Positions 18,146 to 26,928 of a DNA stretch of 59,457 bases are shown piece after piece. The notes beneath the pieces are model-generated. The model searched no databases. It saw only the letters and a list, made by a program, of their open reading frames with translations, and was not told the origin of the DNA. Within the stretch, counting starts at the first letter, position 1. Each line of letters begins with the position of its first letter. A program made the position numbers and the translations under genes. The DNA is from Candidatus Lumbricidiphila eiseniae (GTDB lineage: Bacteria; Actinomycetota; Actinomycetes; Actinomycetales; Microbacteriaceae). The stretch lies in assembly GCA_002529645.1 (NCBI GenBank), contig NAEP01000024.1:1-59457 (forward strand), read 5' to 3'.

Positions 18146-19405
18146 GAACAGCGATTACTCGGTGCTATTGACGAGTCATCCCCCGAACTCCTGGCACTCG
18201 CGGCCAGGCTCATCCGGACACCGAGCGAGAATCCCGATGGTGACTGCACCGCGGTCGCTGAGCTGATCGTCACACACCTCAGTGCCGGAGGAATCGCACC
18301 GGACACCTTCGATCCCGGTCAGGGTCGAGTGAGCGTTCTTGCACACCTCGGCGAGAAACGTCCGGATGATCGGCACCTCGTGTTTGCTGGCCACAGTGAT
18401 GTTGTCCCGATTGGCGACAGTGCTCGCTGGTCATTTCCGCCGTTCGCGGGTGACATCGTCGACGGGTACCTCCGTGGACGCGGTGCGAGCGACATGAAAG
18501 CCGGCCTGGCCGGACTCATCCATGTCTTTATGCTCCTGCGGAGCCTGAAGGTACCGCTCGCGGGAAAACTCTCGTTCGTGGCGGTGCCCGACGAAGAAAC
18601 CGGCGGGCAGGGGGGTGCGGACTGGTTGCTCGACCAGGGTGTGTTGGCCGGGGCGGACGGCGGTGTGATCGCTGAGCCCGCGGAGCGCACGCACCCCACC
18701 ATCGGGCAAAAAGGAAGTAACTGGTTTCGGTTGACCCTGCGTGGTCAACCGGGACACGGCAGCCTGCAACCGATCCACGGTCGCAGCGCAAACCTGTTGG
18801 CGGCCCGCGCCATTCTGGCGCTCCAACAGTTGTGGGCGATGGTTCCCCACCCACCGGAAGAACTGCGCCAACTCATCCAGGAATCGAAGGTGGCTGTGGA
18901 GGAGCGTGAGGGGTACGGCCCCGGCATCGGTGCGGTCTTCGACCACGTCACCATCAACGTGGGAACAGTAACCGGGGGAACCTCAACCAACGTTGTTGCA
19001 GACACCTGCACCGTGGATATTGATACCCGGATTCCGATCGGGCTAACCCAACACGAGGTTCTCGCCCGTGCTCGCGAACTTTTGGCCGCGGAGAACATCG
19101 AGGCAACGATTGAGCCCCTCGGCATGCTGAGTGAGCCGAACTGGACCGCACCGACAGATCCCATCGTTGTCACTCTCGTCGGTGCACTTCGCGACCTCAC
19201 CGACCCCGGTGCGAGCGGTGTCCTGCAGTGGGCCTCCTCCGATGCTCGAACGTTCCGCCGCCACGGTATTCCTGTCCTGCAGTATGGTCCCGCTGAACTG
19301 TCGAGCATTCACGGTTACGACGAACGAGTCCCGGTTGAGTCGGTCATCCTCGCGGCCAAGGTGTACGCCGTCACGGCCATCCGCTACCTCGGTCTGCGCG
19401 AATGA
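18092..19405 (+). CDS. M20-family metallopeptidase/deacylase (ArgE/DapE-like)
   Basis: 437 residues from the first ATG. M20 landmarks: metal ligand region LVFAGHSDVVPIGD (about residues 90-103), GRGASDMKAGLAG (about 130-142), catalytic/metal acidic pair PDEETGGQGG, the lid-domain stretch QPGHGSLQP, and late His GPAELSSIHGYDE. These enzymes use two zinc ions to cleave amide or peptide bonds in the cytosol. Sequence alone does not tell DapE, ArgE or carboxypeptidase activity; its place between a peptide-binding protein and peptide ATPases favours hydrolysis of imported peptides or N-acyl amino acids. Start is uncertain because of the N-terminal repeats. Confidence 0.9.
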   Translation: MTESDTMTEGDTMTEREWEQRLLGAIDESSPELLALAARLIRTPSENPDGDCTAVAELIVTHLSAGGIAPDTFDPGQGRVSVLAHLGEKRPDDRHLVFAGHSDVVPIGDSARWSFPPFAGDIVDGYLRGRGASDMKAGLAGLIHVFMLLRSLKVPLAGKLSFVAVPDEETGGQGGADWLLDQGVLAGADGGVIAEPAERTHPTIGQKGSNWFRLTLRGQPGHGSLQPIHGRSANLLAARAILALQQLWAMVPHPPEELRQLIQESKVAVEEREGYGPGIGAVFDHVTINVGTVTGGTSTNVVADTCTVDIDTRIPIGLTQHEVLARARELLAAENIEATIEPLGMLSEPNWTAPTDPIVVTLVGALRDLTDPGASGVLQWASSDARTFRRHGIPVLQYGPAELSSIHGYDERVPVESVILAAKVYAVTAIRYLGLRE

Positions 19406-19448
19406 CGCAGGGATCCCGAATAGTTACAACAGGAGATAAGGAATTCTC

Positions 19449-20405
19449 ATGTTAAACCACGTTCTCACCGTCATGGATCTGTTGGATTCCCCACAGACCT
19501 CGGGTGACACGCTCGCAGAACATCTTCGGTCCTTTTCCGTTCCCGGGGCCACAATAACCGTGACTCCCGTCACCGGTGAAGGTGGCAGTACCGACTTTGT
19601 GCGGGTTGTTATCCCCGGTTCACGCGGAAAGTGTCGTGGCGGTACCGCCCCAACCCTGGGTATTATCGGACGGCTTGGCGGCGCTGGTGCTCGTCCCGAA
19701 TTCATCGGGTACGTGTCAGACGGTGACGGTGCCGCCGCCTCGCTTGCCGCCGCCTCGAAACTGCTACACATGGCAGAGCGCGGTGATATCCTCCCCGGGG
19801 ACACCGTCTGCACCACCCATGTCACCGGCTGGGCACCGACCGAACCGCACGATCCGGTGGCATTCATGGGGTCGCCGGTCGATATCTTTACGATGAACGA
19901 GCACGAAGTGTCATCCGAGATGGACGCCATACTCTCGATCGACACCACCAAAGGAAACCGCATCATTAACCACCGGGGTATTGCAATCTCCCCCACAGTG
20001 AAATCCGGATACATCTTGCGCCCGAGCGAGGATCTTGTGCGCACCGCCGAAACTGTCACGGGTGCTCCCGCGGTCGTATTTGCGCTCGCTACCCAAGACA
20101 TCACCCCGTACGGTAACGGTCTGTACCACCTCAATTCGATCATGCAACCCTCCGTTGCAACCTCTGCCCCGGTTGTGGGGATTGCTATTACGACCGCAAT
20201 CCCGGTGGCCGGATGCGCCACCGGAGCCAGCCACGCCACCGATATTGAGCTAGCTTCACGCTTTGCCGTTGAGACCGCTAAATACTTTGGGGCGGGCACT
20301 CTTTCGTTCTACGATGCGGACGAGTTCTCCCGCATCACAACCCTGTACGGCGAGGCAACCCATATCCAAACACTCGGACAAACCTCCGGGCACACGGTAG
20401 CCTGA
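19449..20405 (+). CDS. DUF1177-family protein
   Basis: 318 residues. I recognise the DUF1177 family by STDFVRVVIPGSRGK, APTLGIIGRLGGAGARPE, FIGYVSDGDGA, DAILSIDTTKGNRIINHRG, TQDITPYGNG and GCATGASH. It is predicted cytosolic with no signal or membrane segment. The biochemical function is unknown to me; the many conserved Asp, His and Gly residues suggest an enzyme. It lies inside the peptide operon after the M20 peptidase and before the ATPases, with AGGAGATAAGGA before the ATG and its stop two bases before the next start. A role in using the imported peptide is inferred. Confidence 0.85.
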   Translation: MLNHVLTVMDLLDSPQTSGDTLAEHLRSFSVPGATITVTPVTGEGGSTDFVRVVIPGSRGKCRGGTAPTLGIIGRLGGAGARPEFIGYVSDGDGAAASLAAASKLLHMAERGDILPGDTVCTTHVTGWAPTEPHDPVAFMGSPVDIFTMNEHEVSSEMDAILSIDTTKGNRIINHRGIAISPTVKSGYILRPSEDLVRTAETVTGAPAVVFALATQDITPYGNGLYHLNSIMQPSVATSAPVVGIAITTAIPVAGCATGASHATDIELASRFAVETAKYFGAGTLSFYDADEFSRITTLYGEATHIQTLGQTSGHTVA

Positions 20406-20407
20406 CC

Positions 20408-21247
20408 GTGGTAGCGATTCTTGGTGTCGAAGACCTGCGTGTGCGGGTTGCTTCTGATCACGGCACAAGCTATCCGGTTAACGGGGTGAGCTTTGAACTG
20501 CACCGGGGGGAAACTCTCGGCGTGGTGGGAGAATCCGGCTCGGGTAAGAGCCTCACCGCACTCTCAATCATTCGGTTGCTGCCGACACGCGCACTATCTA
20601 TCAGCGGTGGTCACATTCACCTCGACGGGGTCGATATGGGCACTCTCCCGGAACGTGACATGCGGGCTATAAGAGGTCGGCGCATTGGAACGATTTTCCA
20701 AGAACCCATGACCGCGCTCAACCCGGCATTCACCATCGGATTCCAGATCGCAGAGCCACTGCGTCGGCACCTGAACCTCACCCGCAGACAGGCATCCTCC
20801 CGGGCATCTGAACTGCTCGATATGGTTGGCGTTCACCGCGCGCAGTCGGTCGCACACTCCTACCCGCACCACCTGTCGGGTGGAATGCGCCAGCGTGCCA
20901 TGATCGCCATGGCGATGTCGTGCAAGCCAGACATCCTCATTGCCGACGAGCCAACCACAGCACTTGATGTGACAACTCAAACGCAGATCCTCGACCTTAT
21001 GCTCGACCTGCAGGCCGACCACGGCACCGCCATCCTGCTTGTCACCCATGACCTTGGCGTTGTCGCACAGGCCTGTTCTCGGGTCATCGTCATGCGGCGT
21101 GGAGAGGTCGTGGAACACGCCGGTGTCGCCGAACTGTTTCGTGCCCCACAGCACCCGTACACACGCGCACTTCTTGATTCGATGCCCGCCCGCAATACCG
21201 GCCGTCAGCGAATCATCGTGCCCGATGAGGGGGTGCTTGGCGCATGA
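20408..21247 (+). CDS. Peptide ABC transporter ATPase (DppD type)
   Basis: 279 residues from GTG 20408. Walker [12 protein letters not shown]-loop [16 protein letters not shown], signature [15 protein letters not shown], Walker [14 protein letters not shown]-loop VTHDLGVV, and the C-terminal peptide-transporter extension ([15 protein letters not shown]). It pairs with the following ATPase to drive the DppBC-like channel. The end overlaps the next ATG by four bases. Confidence 0.94.
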   Translation: MVAILGVEDLRVRVASDHGTSYPVNGVSFELHRGETLGVVGESGSGKSLTALSIIRLLPTRALSISGGHIHLDGVDMGTLPERDMRAIRGRRIGTIFQEPMTALNPAFTIGFQIAEPLRRHLNLTRRQASSRASELLDMVGVHRAQSVAHSYPHHLSGGMRQRAMIAMAMSCKPDILIADEPTTALDVTTQTQILDLMLDLQADHGTAILLVTHDLGVVAQACSRVIVMRRGEVVEHAGVAELFRAPQHPYTRALLDSMPARNTGRQRIIVPDEGVLGA

Positions 21248-22089
21248 GTGCTCTGCTTACGGTTCGAGGATTGGTCAAGGAGTACCCTGCTCGAAGCAGA
21301 TCGCGCGACAAGGCACCGCTGCGCGCCGTTAACGGTATTGATCTCGACGTTGAGCGTGGTCAGACACTGGCTATTGTCGGCGAGTCCGGCTCGGGAAAAT
21401 CAACGACGGGACGTGCCATCCTGCGACTCATTGAAGCCACCGCGGGCACAATTATGTTTGACGGCATTGATATTCGAAGACTCCCGACACGGGAACTTCG
21501 TGCGCTGCGCTCACGGATGCAGATTGTCTTCCAGGACAACGGGGCTGCCCTGGACCCACGCTGGAGCGTTGGTCGTTTGCTCGCCGAACCACTCCGCAGA
21601 CACGAGCAGTTGACCCGACGAGAGCAGTCGCGACGTATCGCCGACATGCTGGACAGGGTGGGACTTGACCCCCGGCACACGACCCGGTATCCGCATGAAT
21701 TTTCCGGGGGTCAGCGCCAACGCATTGGTATCGCGCGAGCGCTCATGGTGCACCCCGAGTTGGTGGTCTGTGACGAACCGGTTTCAGCACTGGATGTCTC
21801 GGTGCAGGCGCAGGTTCTTAACCTCATGAAAGACCTACAAGACGAGTTCGGACTCACCTATCTGTTTATTTCACACGATCTCTCTGTTGTGGAGTTTATG
21901 GCAGATAGCGTCGCGGTCATGAGTCGCGGCAATCTCGTCGAGTCCGGCCCCTGCTCAGACATCATGACAAAGCCGCAACACTCGTATACGCGGGCTCTGC
22001 TGGCCGCAGTGCCGGTGCCGGATCCCTCCGTGTACGCTGATCGAGCCGCTCGGCGCGCACTCATTCGGAGCGGGATCGAACATCTCTGA
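21244..22089 (+). CDS. Peptide ABC transporter ATPase (DppF type)
   Basis: 281 residues. Walker [19 protein letters not shown]-loop VFQDNGAALDPRWSVG, signature FSGGQRQRIGIARALM, Walker B LVVCDEPVSALDVSVQAQVLNL, H-loop ISHDLSVVEFM, and KPQHSYTRALLAAVP at the end. Last gene of the peptide operon. The order permease, permease, binding protein, peptidase, DUF1177, ATPase, ATPase is compact throughout. Confidence 0.94.
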   Translation: MSALLTVRGLVKEYPARSRSRDKAPLRAVNGIDLDVERGQTLAIVGESGSGKSTTGRAILRLIEATAGTIMFDGIDIRRLPTRELRALRSRMQIVFQDNGAALDPRWSVGRLLAEPLRRHEQLTRREQSRRIADMLDRVGLDPRHTTRYPHEFSGGQRQRIGIARALMVHPELVVCDEPVSALDVSVQAQVLNLMKDLQDEFGLTYLFISHDLSVVEFMADSVAVMSRGNLVESGPCSDIMTKPQHSYTRALLAAVPVPDPSVYADRAARRALIRSGIEHL

Positions 22090-22116
22090 CCGCAGACATG
22101 AGACCGCGCACACGAG

Positions 22117-22416
22117 TTAGATCAGCGCGGTTTTCGAAGACACCGTCTTTTTGAAGAAGGTTCCGACCACCGCACCATCAGCAATGCCGAGCTGTGCCAC
22201 GACGTTGTCAGAACGCACACCGGTGTTGACAAAAACTGGAACACTGCCAGCAGCCGCTTTAACCGTCTTCAGTGCGGATGTGTCCGTGGGCGAGCCTGCT
22301 GTTGGCCCCAATACACAGATCGCGTCTGGCAGCGTTGCGAAGACGGTGGTTTGTGTGATCGAGGCGGGGTCGCGCGAGACCAGGTACGCCGCAGATTTCG
22401 ACAGCAGAAGCACCAT
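22117..22416 (-). pseudogene. BtpA-family protein, C-terminal fragment
   Basis: The frame gives SAAYLVSRDPASITQTTVFATLPDAICVLGPTAG in two stretches, then VPVFVNTGVRSDNVVAQLGIADGAVVGTFFKK. This is the C-terminal third of BtpA/SgcQ-like TIM-barrel proteins (HSAxLVSR, DAVIVSGPxTG, VLVNSGVxxxNV, ADGAIVGTxxK). Full proteins are about 270 residues; the N-terminal two thirds are absent. SgcQ/BtpA relatives often accompany sugar-utilisation genes, in keeping with the neighbouring sugar operon. Confidence 0.7.
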
Positions 22417-22540
22417 CCTCTGCGATACCTACATGATGGGGATCGCCGGTGTTGACACCCTTCGCAGTGTGTCCGAGTACCACCGGGAAGAAAAAGAGGT
22501 CAAGCGTGCCACCGTCAACGCCGCTGATCGCATCATCGTG
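22406..22540 (+). pseudogene. DeoR-family regulator effector-domain fragment
   Basis: The frame reads DTYMMGIAGVDTLRSVSEYH, then EEKEVKRATVNAADRIIV. This resembles the DeoR/GlpR effector domain (FLGAxGVDxxxG..., EAxVKRAMIxAARRxVLLxD). No helix-turn-helix is present and the frame runs straight into an unrelated permease fragment. Confidence 0.5.
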
Positions 22541-22878
22541 TTCGTGACCGGACACAACCGCGAACGCGAAGCCGCCCTGCTCCGAGCAACAGGTGCCACA
22601 AAAACCGACATTCGGTGGGTGCTCTTCTACGAAATCCTTGTTTACGCAATCACAGCCGTGGCCCTGGGAGCCACCTCTCGACCTGCATTGTACTGCTCCA
22701 GTCCGCCGCCCTGACCATGCTCGGGTACCCCGTCAACCCACAGTTCGAGGGTTCCTGGGTTCTCGCGCTGATGCTTGTCGCGCTCTTCGGCGCCTGGCTT
22801 GTGTCAGCCCTACACCCCTCCGGCAGGCACAATGCCGATCGACACGGGAGGCACTCAGCCCCGTCCAACCCCAACTGA
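22541..22878 (+). pseudogene. FtsX-like ABC permease C-terminal fragment, frameshifted
   Basis: GHNREREAALLRATGATKTDIRWVLFYEILVYAI is the typical turn and segment near the end of FtsX/MacB-like permeases (RRREFALLRAIGATRRQ...). The sequence continues in another frame from about 22675 (STCIVLLQSAALTMLGYPVN, then VLALMLVALFGAWLVSALHP), the last membrane helix. A truncated, frameshifted relic. Confidence 0.65.
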
Positions 22879-22920
22879 CTACGCACGCACACGGGCCACC
22901 GACCACCACCGTGCCCGCCA

Positions 22921-23637
22921 CTACCCGAGGCCGGTCGAGGCCAGTCGCTCGATCTTACTGATCACTTCGTAGCGATCAAATCGGTAGCGTGATCGCACGT
23001 GCTGGATAGCCTGTCCCAGGGCGTCGGAGAACGTGTCGCTGATCTCGAGTGCCGGCGAATTGGTGGGAAGTTGCAACAGGTCGCACTCGTGTTCGGGTGC
23101 CACGACGGCTCGAACCGAGCGGACCGTAGAACACAGAATGGTGCCGCTCATTGCAAGAGCCTCGTGAATTGAACCCGTGAGATCGGCACGAGACAGTATG
23201 TCCCACTGGCGTCCGGGGAATACGCTGATCTCGTGACACATCGGCTCACCATCGGCGTAGCGCAGGCGCTCGACGATCACGGCCTGTTCGGAGGGTCGCA
23301 GGCCGAATCGTGAAACCGTGTCGATATCGGGCTTGACGGTGTGGAAACGCAGCACCTTCGACCACGGGATAAAACCGAGCCGACGCATATCCTCCGTGAA
23401 CGAGGTAAGAGTGGGCCCCATGGTCACTCTCGGTCGGCTGACGTATGTTCCGCTGCCGGGCGAACGCTGAATCCAGCCCTCCTTGACGAGTAAAGCAAGC
23501 GACTGCCTGACCGTCATAGCACTGACATCAAATTCCGCGGCCAGTGCACGCTCGGAGGACAATCGTGTGCCGACTGCGAGTGAGGAGCATCGCTTCCGCA
23601 GGTGCTCAAGGATCTCCAAGTAACGCGGTCCTGACAC
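22921..23637 (-). CDS. GntR-family (HutC/UTRA type) transcriptional regulator
   Basis: 238 residues from GTG 23637, with GGGATG upstream. The N-terminal winged helix reads YLEILEHLRKRC, LSSERALAAEFDVSAMTVRQSLALLVKEGWIQRSPGSGTYV; the C-terminal UTRA domain reads FTEDMRRLGFIPWSKVLRF, VIVERLRYADGEPMCHEISVFP. UTRA regulators usually sense sugar phosphates or small metabolites. It diverges from the sugar ABC operon; a large palindrome lies between them. Confidence 0.92.
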   Translation of the reverse strand: MSGPRYLEILEHLRKRCSSLAVGTRLSSERALAAEFDVSAMTVRQSLALLVKEGWIQRSPGSGTYVSRPRVTMGPTLTSFTEDMRRLGFIPWSKVLRFHTVKPDIDTVSRFGLRPSEQAVIVERLRYADGEPMCHEISVFPGRQWDILSRADLTGSIHEALAMSGTILCSTVRSVRAVVAPEHECDLLQLPTNSPALEISDTFSDALGQAIQHVRSRYRFDRYEVISKIERLASTGLG

Positions 23638-23684
23638 GGTTCATCCCCATCTCTCTCAGCACTTCGTATCACACGGTGACCCTC

Positions 23685-23727
23685 TTGACACATAACCGCT
23701 ATAGCGCAATTGCTCTATAGCGGTTAT
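23685..23727 (+). promoter_or_regulatory. -35 box and 36-bp palindromic operator of the sugar operon
   Basis: TTGACA at 23685-23690 is directly followed by a palindrome at 23692-23727: arms ATAACCGCTATAG and CTATAGCGGTTAT around a core that itself contains GCAATTGC. Only the base pair next to the core is mismatched. No clean -10 is seen, but the place where it should lie falls inside the palindrome. Binding of the adjacent GntR protein would then block the promoter (inferred). Confidence 0.7.
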
Positions 23728-23822
23728 GGTAAGTCATCACAGTCATTCGAAGCATAGAGGAGACGCTCCACACCCGGGCAACGACGCGCTTCTCGCACCA
23801 AACACTGAAAGGTGAAAGGAAT

Positions 23823-25160
23823 ATGAAAACACTGAATGGTGAAAATCACATGCGTTCTAGAGCGATTGCGGCGGGGGTCCTAGCTCTCGCAACCGTGTTG
23901 GCACTCGGGGCCTGCAGCGCACCCTCGTCGGACAGTCGCCCGAACAAGCAGATCGTGCTCTGGCACATGGAGAACACCCCCTCTCGTGTGAAGGTGTTCC
24001 AGGCATTGGCTGACAGGTACAACGCAACGAACCCGACGCACACTGTCAAGATCCAGGTTCAGGATTGGGGCCAGATCTATACAAAAATTGCGGCAGCAGC
24101 GCAGTCGGGCAAGCAGCCTGACATCCTCTTCGCTATCCCTGACTTCACAACCTACGTTCGTGGCCTGGGCCTGGGCCAGCCCGTCACGGATGTTGTGAAC
24201 AGGGTGCAGGCGACTAGCGGATTGGTCGCGGCATCCACTGCACCGTACACAGATGCTGGCGAATCCTGGGCCGTCCCGCTTTACGGAATGGTTCAAATGC
24301 TCTGGTACCGCGCAGATCTGCTGAGAGCAGCCGGGGTGCAACCACCGAAGACATGGAGCGAGTTGCTCGCCGCGACGAAGAAACTGACGAGCGGAAACAC
24401 CAGTGGAATCGCGCTTCCCGCGGGAAAAAATCTCGCAACCGACCAGGTGCTCTATAGCCTCATGATCACCGGTGGTGCCGCGAACTTTTTCACCAAGGAC
24501 AACAAGATAGCCATCGACAACAGCAAAACCGTTGCCGCCTTTGACCTGTACGCGCAATTACTTGCCTTCTCACCGAAGGACAGCGGCAACTACTCGTGGC
24601 CCGAACCTCAGGCAGCATTCACCAGTGGAGCGGCAGCAATGGCGATCGAGAAAGGTCAGTACCTTGCGCCTTTCGAAGCAGAGTCTGGCCGCCCAGCCAG
24701 TGATCTCGGATGTGCTCCGATTCCGGTCGCAGACAATGGCGGTATGCCGGGAAGTATCTACTACTCCAACGGTGCAATGGTGCTCAGCAAAGACAAGAGC
24801 ACGAAGGATGGGGCAGCAAAATTCCTGGAATGGATCCTCGACCCGAAGCAGTACGGCGACTTCCTGAACGCCGAGCCCGGGTTGTTCCTGCCCATCACAA
24901 AGAATGGTGGGACGGAAAGTAATTGGCGTCAGAACCCGACAATCAGCACGTACAAAACCTGCGTTGATGCGATGCTGAAACAGGCAGACACGGGTACGCT
25001 GTTCGGTTTCGTTGACGGGCAGTACGTGAAGTCAATTGGTCAGATTTCCGGTCAAAATTTCCTGGCCCAGGCCGTGCAGCAGATGTATGTCAACGGCCAG
25101 ACACCAACGCAGGCAGTGACGTGGATTCAGAAACAGATGCAGGACGCGATCAGCAAATGA
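23823..25160 (+). CDS. Sugar ABC transporter substrate-binding lipoprotein (family 1)
   Basis: 445 residues. A lipoprotein signal (MRSRAIAAGVLALATVLALGAC) carries lipobox ALGAC. The body is a family 1 solute-binding protein: IVLWHMENTPSRVKVFQALADRYN, PDILFAIPDFTTYVRGLG, ESWAVPLYGMVQMLWYRADLL, FTSGAAAMAIEKGQY. ATG 23823 follows AAAGGA, but a second ATG at 23850 starts the signal peptide proper. The region just before each ATG is duplicated (ACTGAA-GGTGAAA twice, 27 bases apart), so either may be used. Ligand probably an oligosaccharide or amino-sugar. Confidence 0.92.
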   Translation: MKTLNGENHMRSRAIAAGVLALATVLALGACSAPSSDSRPNKQIVLWHMENTPSRVKVFQALADRYNATNPTHTVKIQVQDWGQIYTKIAAAAQSGKQPDILFAIPDFTTYVRGLGLGQPVTDVVNRVQATSGLVAASTAPYTDAGESWAVPLYGMVQMLWYRADLLRAAGVQPPKTWSELLAATKKLTSGNTSGIALPAGKNLATDQVLYSLMITGGAANFFTKDNKIAIDNSKTVAAFDLYAQLLAFSPKDSGNYSWPEPQAAFTSGAAAMAIEKGQYLAPFEAESGRPASDLGCAPIPVADNGGMPGSIYYSNGAMVLSKDKSTKDGAAKFLEWILDPKQYGDFLNAEPGLFLPITKNGGTESNWRQNPTISTYKTCVDAMLKQADTGTLFGFVDGQYVKSIGQISGQNFLAQAVQQMYVNGQTPTQAVTWIQKQMQDAISK

Positions 25161-26098
25161 CCCTGTCCACAACAAACCGGGCGGTGCGAACGGTCGGTGA
25201 CCGGTTACGCCGCCCGGTTGTGCGCAGTGGAATGCCCGCCTCAACGAAACTTCTGGGATACGCCCTGGTAGCCCCGATTGTGATCATCATGGCGGTCGTC
25301 ATCGCCTTCCCGCTGGTCAGCGCCGTGACCACGAGCCTGCAAAACCAGCACGTGATCGGCAGCCCTGCGGACTTCGTAGGCGTTGACACCTACGCGAAGC
25401 TCCTACAAGACGATGCCTTCTGGGCAGCCCTCGGCCGTTCCGGCATCTGGCTACTGCTCAATATGATCGTTCAGACCCTGCTCGCTTTCGCGACCGCGTT
25501 GCTGCTTCAACGCAACGGCTGGTGGTCTACAAGCGCGCGTACCTGGATCATGCTGCCGTGGGCCGTGCCGACGGTTGCCGTGGCGGTTATCTGGCAGTGG
25601 ATGCTCAACAGCAACTACGGCGTTGTATACAAGATTTTTGCCGGTGTCGGTATCGACCTCGGTGCGCCGTTTGCCAACGGGGCGTTCTCACTCATCACGG
25701 TCATCCTGGTCAACAGCTGGCACTGGTTCCCGCTGAGCGCCGTCGTGATATACGGCGCGCTCGCCACCGTGCCGAATGAGGTGATCGAGGCGGCAACCAT
25801 GGATGGCGCGAACGCCTGGCGCAGTTTCTGGGCAATCACCTTCCCGCTGCTGCAGCGAGTGCTGTTCGCTCTCGGACTCGTCGGTTCTCTCTGGTCATTC
25901 AATGTTCTCGACTCGATCTATCTGACGACGAAGGGCGGGCCGGCCGGTGCCAGTACGACAATGCCGGTGTACATCTATGACACAGCGTTCAGCGCGTTTC
26001 GTTCCAGCGAGGCGGCGGCGGCCAGCGTCGTGACCGTTATCGTCCTCGCAATCGCCGGGATGCTGTTCTTCCGTTTTGGCCGACCAAAGGAATACTGA
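25157..26098 (+). CDS. Sugar ABC transporter permease (MalF/UgpA-like)
   Basis: 313 residues with six predicted membrane segments, beginning after a basic N-terminal tail (LLGYALVAPIVIIMAVVIAFP). The EAA loop is NEVIEAATMDGANAWRSFWAITFPLLQ. ATG 25157 overlaps the stop of the binding protein. No ATPase gene occurs in the operon, so a shared MsmK-type ATPase encoded elsewhere is likely (inference). Confidence 0.93.
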   Translation: MTLSTTNRAVRTVGDRLRRPVVRSGMPASTKLLGYALVAPIVIIMAVVIAFPLVSAVTTSLQNQHVIGSPADFVGVDTYAKLLQDDAFWAALGRSGIWLLLNMIVQTLLAFATALLLQRNGWWSTSARTWIMLPWAVPTVAVAVIWQWMLNSNYGVVYKIFAGVGIDLGAPFANGAFSLITVILVNSWHWFPLSAVVIYGALATVPNEVIEAATMDGANAWRSFWAITFPLLQRVLFALGLVGSLWSFNVLDSIYLTTKGGPAGASTTMPVYIYDTAFSAFRSSEAAAASVVTVIVLAIAGMLFFRFGRPKEY

Positions 26099-26928
26099 TG
26101 AGATTCTCGGTGCGCTTGGAGCGCGTCCCAGCCGTGGTGGCGATGATCGTTCTAACGGTCACTGTGCTCGGCCCGCTGTACTGGATCACCGTGTCGGCGT
26201 TCAAGGATCGGCAGGAGATCCTGCTGTCCACCCCCACATGGTTTCCACAGACATTCACTCTCACCAACTTCCAGCAGCTGTTCCTCAGCACTGATTACGT
26301 GATCTATCTACGAAACAGCATCATTGTCGCTGTCGCCACTACAGTGGTCACTCTGATTGTGTCTCTGGCAGCCGCCTACAGCCTCTACCGTCTTCGCGTA
26401 CCGGGCAGCGGGCGTATCGCGGGCATCGTGCTCGTATCGTACATGATTCCCGGTGCCCTCTTGATTGTTCCTCTCTACAAGACCCTCTCTGGGCTCGAGC
26501 TCATTGACACCTTCGCTGGTTTGGTACTGGTGAACGTTGCCTTCACTGCACCCTTCTGCACGTGGCTGCTCCGCGGATTCCTCCTCGCGGTGCCCACAGA
26601 ACTGGACGAGGCGGCCGCGATCGACGGTGCAGGTCCGGCACGAACCATGCTCCGGGTGGTCATGCCGCTGATGGTACCCGGTGTTGCGACAGTTGGGGTC
26701 TACACCTTTATTTTTTCCTGGACTGAGTTTGTTTTCGCATCCCAGTTCATTGTGAGCGACACTCTGAAGACGCTCCCCATCGGGCTCAGTGCCCTGGTCG
26801 GGCAGTACACCATCAACTGGGGCCTGGTCATGGCCGGGACCGTACTCACGCTGGCGCCGACGGTGATCCTCTTCATTCTCGTCGGACGCTTCTTCGTTGG
26901 TGGTCTCATCGCGGGAGCCACCAAATGA
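26098..26928 (+). CDS. Sugar ABC transporter permease (MalG/UgpE-like)
   Basis: 276 residues. N-terminal segment VVAMIVLTVTVLGPLYWITVSAFKD, EAA loop PTELDEAAAIDGAGPARTMLRVVMPLMVPG. The ATG shares its A with the previous TGA, and its own stop overlaps the next gene by four bases. Partner of the preceding permease. Confidence 0.93.
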   Translation: MRFSVRLERVPAVVAMIVLTVTVLGPLYWITVSAFKDRQEILLSTPTWFPQTFTLTNFQQLFLSTDYVIYLRNSIIVAVATTVVTLIVSLAAAYSLYRLRVPGSGRIAGIVLVSYMIPGALLIVPLYKTLSGLELIDTFAGLVLVNVAFTAPFCTWLLRGFLLAVPTELDEAAAIDGAGPARTMLRVVMPLMVPGVATVGVYTFIFSWTEFVFASQFIVSDTLKTLPIGLSALVGQYTINWGLVMAGTVLTLAPTVILFILVGRFFVGGLIAGATK

